This document shows positions 15,414-17,525 of a DNA stretch of 17,525 nucleotides, one piece after another. The stretch lies in contig CAJWXO010000017.1 of assembly GCA_913049755.1 (NCBI GenBank), forward strand, positions 1 through 17,525. Direction: 5' to 3'. The notes under the pieces were generated by a model. The model did no database searches, was not told where the DNA came from, and saw nothing but the letters and a program-made list of their open reading frames with translations. The stretch comes from an uncultured Cryomorphaceae bacterium. Its GTDB lineage: Bacteria > Bacteroidota > Bacteroidia > Flavobacteriales > Schleiferiaceae. Both the position numbers and the translations under genes were made by a program. How positions within the stretch are numbered: the stretch's first letter is position 1; each line of letters starts with the position of its first letter.

Positions 15414-15962
15414 ATGGATTTTCTATATATAAAAGCCCTTCATATTATTTTCGTAGTTACCTGGTTCGCAGGCTTATTCTACATTGTTCGGTTATTTATA
15501 TATCATGTTGAGGCAAATGAATTAGAGTCGGTGCCAAAGAAAATATTACAGACTCAGTACAAATTAATGGAAAAACGTTTGTGGTTCATAATCACATGGC
15601 CATCAGCTTTTTTAGCAAGCCTGTTTGGGTTTTTAATGTTGTGGTACAATCCAGCTTACCTGGAGCAACCATGGATGTTAGTAAAGTTATCATTTGTTTT
15701 TATTCTATATATCTATCACATTAAATGCCATAAAATATATAACCAACTTCAAAATGATAACATCTCACTCAGCTCATTATATTTAAGAATATGGAATGAA
15801 CTAGCAACAATTATCTTATTTTCAGTTGTCTTTTTGGTGACCCTGAAAAGTGCGATAAATTGGATTTGGGGTGTTGTGGGTTTAATTCTAATTTCTCTAT
15901 TATTGATGTTGAGCATTAGACTCTACAATAAAATAAGATTATACAACAAAATAAATAAGTGA
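15414..15962 (+). CDS. hemJ: HemJ-type protoporphyrinogen IX oxidase (UPF0093 membrane protein)
   Basis: HemJ oxidises protoporphyrinogen IX to protoporphyrin IX in the inner membrane and replaces HemG or HemY in many bacteria. The 182-residue protein has helices at about 5-29, 57-77, 86-103, 128-145 and 148-168. The diagnostic N-terminus is ALHIIFVVTWFAGLFYIVRLFIYH (8-31), in which His10 matches the conserved histidine proposed as a heme ligand. YKLMEKRLWFIITWPSA (49-65) is also typical, and Lys91 in WMLVKLSFV is a candidate second conserved residue. The pathway in this window has no other enzyme for this step, which supports the assignment. The C-terminus carries a doubled RLYNKI (169-180) from an 18-bp tandem duplication. 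Confidence 0.92.
   Translation: MDFLYIKALHIIFVVTWFAGLFYIVRLFIYHVEANELESVPKKILQTQYKLMEKRLWFIITWPSAFLASLFGFLMLWYNPAYLEQPWMLVKLSFVFILYIYHIKCHKIYNQLQNDNISLSSLYLRIWNELATIILFSVVFLVTLKSAINWIWGVVGLILISLLLMLSIRLYNKIRLYNKINK
15918..15953 (+). repeat. 18-bp tandem duplication at the 3' end of hemJ
   Basis: The two adjacent units 15918-15935 and 15936-15953 match at 15 of 18 positions; both encode RLYNKI. All three differences are silent, which suggests either an older duplication or selection on the amino acids. Confidence 0.7.
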
Positions 15963-16081
15963 TTTACTGCTGAAAATATTATTCTCACGAGCTAAAGCAT
16001 AAATTGAAAAGTAGAAATTATTATTTTTATTCGTTCTAAATAACGATATATTTACCTAAAAAATATATCTAAGAAATTTCA

Positions 16082-16990
16082 ATGATGAACAGAATCATAC
16101 TCCTTGCTTTACTTACAGTCCTTTTAAATCCATTAAATGCCCAAACAAAAAAAGAGATAGACAAAGAGACAATTAAAAAAATGTGTGGCTGCTTTGAAGT
16201 TGATTTCAATTTTTCTGAGACATTTAATTACTCAACGGATTCGAATTATCAAAGTTCCCCTGTTAAGCAAGTCGGAGCTTTGGAGTGGGTTCAACTTGTA
16301 GAAAATGAAGAAGATAAAATTATACTGCAACATCTGCTGCTTGCGGGTGATCCAGGCTCCCAATATATCATGAAACATTGGAGGCAAGACTGGCTATTTG
16401 AGAATACATCTTTTTATATGTTTGATGCAAATAATAAATGGAATTATTCTACTAAATCCAAAAAAGATGTAGAAGGACAATGGACTCAAAAAGTTTATCA
16501 AGTTGATGACAGCCCGAGATATGAGGGTTCGGCAACTTGGGTATATGTAGATGGAAGAAAATTCTGGGAAAATACTACTGACGCTCCTCTCCCAAGAAGA
16601 GAAATGACAATAAGAAAGGACTACAATGTAACTGTAAGAACAAACCGACATGAGGTTACTGCAAATGGTTGGATTCATGACCAAAATAATGATAAAGTAA
16701 TAAGACAAAAGGGCATCAAAGATTTAACCTTAGCAAAGGAAAAAGGCTTTAATCATTATAAAAGATTAGACCCTTCAAGATGCAAAGCCGCAAAAGATTG
16801 GTGGATGGAAAATAAGGATCTGTGGAAGCTCGTTCGAAAAAACTGGGATAAAGTTTACAATAGAAACAAAGACCTTGAATTACACCTCACAGTAGATGAC
16901 AAAAGACTCTTCATGTATCTGTTTTTTTTAGACCCGTCAGAAAAAAACAAAAAAGTTAAAAAAATCATAAATGATTTTATAAAGTCATGA
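16082..16990 (+). CDS. Secreted DUF6607-like protein
   Basis: The 302-residue protein starts with a signal peptide (about 1-20, ending LNPLNAQ). A conserved-looking beginning TIKKMCGCFEVDFNFSETF (30-48) includes a CGC pair. A Trp- and Tyr-rich beta-type middle region follows (EWVQLVENEED, MKHWRQDWLFEN, GQWTQKVYQVDDSPRYEGSATW, REMTIRKDYNV), then a charged helical C-terminus (CKAAKDWWMENKDLWKLVRKNWD). This pattern fits the DUF6607 family of Bacteroidota as I remember it; no function is established. Either ATG at 16082 or 16085 could be used. It is on the same strand as hemH-hemJ but separated by 119 bp, in which TATATTTA (16047-16054) is a near match to a -7 box, so it probably has its own promoter. 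A role linked to heme or iron is only suggested by position. Confidence 0.6.
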   Translation: MMNRIILLALLTVLLNPLNAQTKKEIDKETIKKMCGCFEVDFNFSETFNYSTDSNYQSSPVKQVGALEWVQLVENEEDKIILQHLLLAGDPGSQYIMKHWRQDWLFENTSFYMFDANNKWNYSTKSKKDVEGQWTQKVYQVDDSPRYEGSATWVYVDGRKFWENTTDAPLPRREMTIRKDYNVTVRTNRHEVTANGWIHDQNNDKVIRQKGIKDLTLAKEKGFNHYKRLDPSRCKAAKDWWMENKDLWKLVRKNWDKVYNRNKDLELHLTVDDKRLFMYLFFLDPSEKNKKVKKIINDFIKS

Positions 16991-17027
16991 ATAAAAAATG
17001 ACATTAAAACTGATTTCATTTATCAGA

Positions 17028-17055
17028 TTTGGAAGAAGAGGATATGGTATATTTG
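17028..17055 (+). promoter_or_regulatory. Candidate promoter of the small membrane protein gene
   Basis: TTTG (17028-17031) and TATATTTG (17048-17055, exact TAnnTTTG) are separated by 16 bp, one short of the usual 17-23. It would leave a leader of about 80 nt before the GTG at 17145. Just upstream, CTGAT (17010-17014) / ATCAG (17022-17026) could form a weak hairpin after the DUF6607-like gene, without a T tract. Confidence 0.45.
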
Positions 17056-17144
17056 AAATACATTTCATAATTCATAGTTTGATGAATTTCAATAACTAGA
17101 ATGTGACTTGAGAAGATTTTTAGTTTAACAAAAAAATAAAAAAA

Positions 17145-17498
17145 GTGAGATCAAATATTATAAGTTTAATAAATGCAGCATTGTTAATAGGATTGGGGTC
17201 TTGGGGCTATATTGATTCGGGTCGAGAAGCCTTTACCGCTCTCATTCCAGTTTTTGTAGGAGTCATTCTAGTGGTCATCAACCCTGGGGTTAAAAAAGAA
17301 AATAAAATAGCAGCACACATAGCTGTTTTGCTTACGTTTCTAATTCTTATAGGTCTTATAAAACCTTTTATTGCATCTCTAGGAAGAGAAGATTTAATGG
17401 CAACTTTAAGAGTTGGTTTAATGATTGCTTCAACTGTTTGGGCGATGGTAAGTTTTATCCAAAGTTTTAAAGCAGCGAGAAAAGCTAGAAATTCATAA
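17145..17498 (+). CDS. Small hypothetical membrane protein (four helices), GTG start
   Basis: The 117-residue protein has four hydrophobic segments: about 5-23, 30-46, 56-76 and 86-106. Stretches such as NAALLIGLGSWGYI, ALIPVFVGVILVVINPGVKKENK and AAHIAVLLTFLILIGLIKPF give it the look of a small conserved Bacteroidota membrane protein; I cannot name a function. The C-terminus is basic (FKAARKARNS). The start is a GTG at 17145: the in-frame stop TAG at 17121 bounds the frame and no ATG lies between. Three codons upstream, ATA (17136-17138) sits where an ATG would give the leader MKK, so the annotated start may reflect a mutated ATG. It appears to be transcribed alone. Confidence 0.65.
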   Translation: MRSNIISLINAALLIGLGSWGYIDSGREAFTALIPVFVGVILVVINPGVKKENKIAAHIAVLLTFLILIGLIKPFIASLGREDLMATLRVGLMIASTVWAMVSFIQSFKAARKARNS

Positions 17499-17525
17499 AT
17501 CTGATAACCGTTTTTTTAATCTCAG

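Noticed and set aside
13349..16043. Shared 11-mer TTCTAAATAAC upstream of the AraC gene and of the DUF6607-like gene
   Set aside because: Short and AT-rich, and the flanks do not match; likely chance.
16394..16708. Minus-strand ORF inside the DUF6607-like gene
   Set aside because: Shadow frame with hydrophobic low-complexity translation and no family signature.

Overview
The window (about 36-38% G+C by eye) looks like chromosomal DNA of a Bacteroidota bacterium, probably Flavobacteriales-like. The evidence is a TonB-dependent receptor, a secreted protein with a type IX (Por) secretion C-terminal sorting domain, several matches to the Bacteroidota -7 promoter box TAnnTTTG, A-rich leaders instead of clear Shine-Dalgarno sites, and lineage-typical small families (DUF983, MerC-domain, ABA4-like, CIA30, DUF6607-like).

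Layout. 1-3205 (+): the 3' part of a TonB-dependent receptor, then a secreted alpha/beta-hydrolase-like protein closed by a clear intrinsic terminator. 3239-3622 (+): a DUF983 zinc-ribbon membrane protein, converging on a minus-strand group of trmL (3702-4160), an ABA4-like membrane protein (4264-4710) and a CIA30-domain lipocalin-like secreted protein (4760-5323). 5449-5850 (+): a MerC-domain membrane protein whose 3' end abuts, tail to tail, the truncated remnant of an ABC-transporter ATPase gene (about 5843-5989, minus).

6057-15962 is the core of the window: a complete protoheme pathway. On the minus strand, reading from 13159 down to 6057, are hemA, a fused hemC-hemD gene, hemB, hemL, hemE and hemF, with overlaps or short gaps that point to one operon. 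Divergent from hemA, on the plus strand, are an AraC-family regulator, hemH and hemJ. Together these eight enzyme genes cover nine activities, from glutamyl-tRNA(Glu) through 5-aminolevulinate, porphobilinogen, uroporphyrinogen III, coproporphyrinogen III and protoporphyrin to heme. Oxidation of coproporphyrinogen is by the O2-dependent HemF, and oxidation of protoporphyrinogen by HemJ rather than HemG or HemY. The 247-bp hemA/araC divergent region carries a -7 box for hemA and a 9-bp inverted repeat that is a candidate operator.

15963-17525 (+): a secreted DUF6607-like protein and a small four-helix membrane protein with a GTG start. I saw no tRNA, rRNA, insertion sequence or CRISPR array. 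There is no gene-free stretch longer than 300 bases.

Most of the window is recognisable housekeeping content. The points that deserve a second look are the merC/ABC junction, the leader element shared by hemH and hemJ, the divergent-region inverted repeat next to the AraC gene, the cysteine-rich insert of the ferrochelatase, and a GC-rich foldable block between the ABA4-like gene and trmL.
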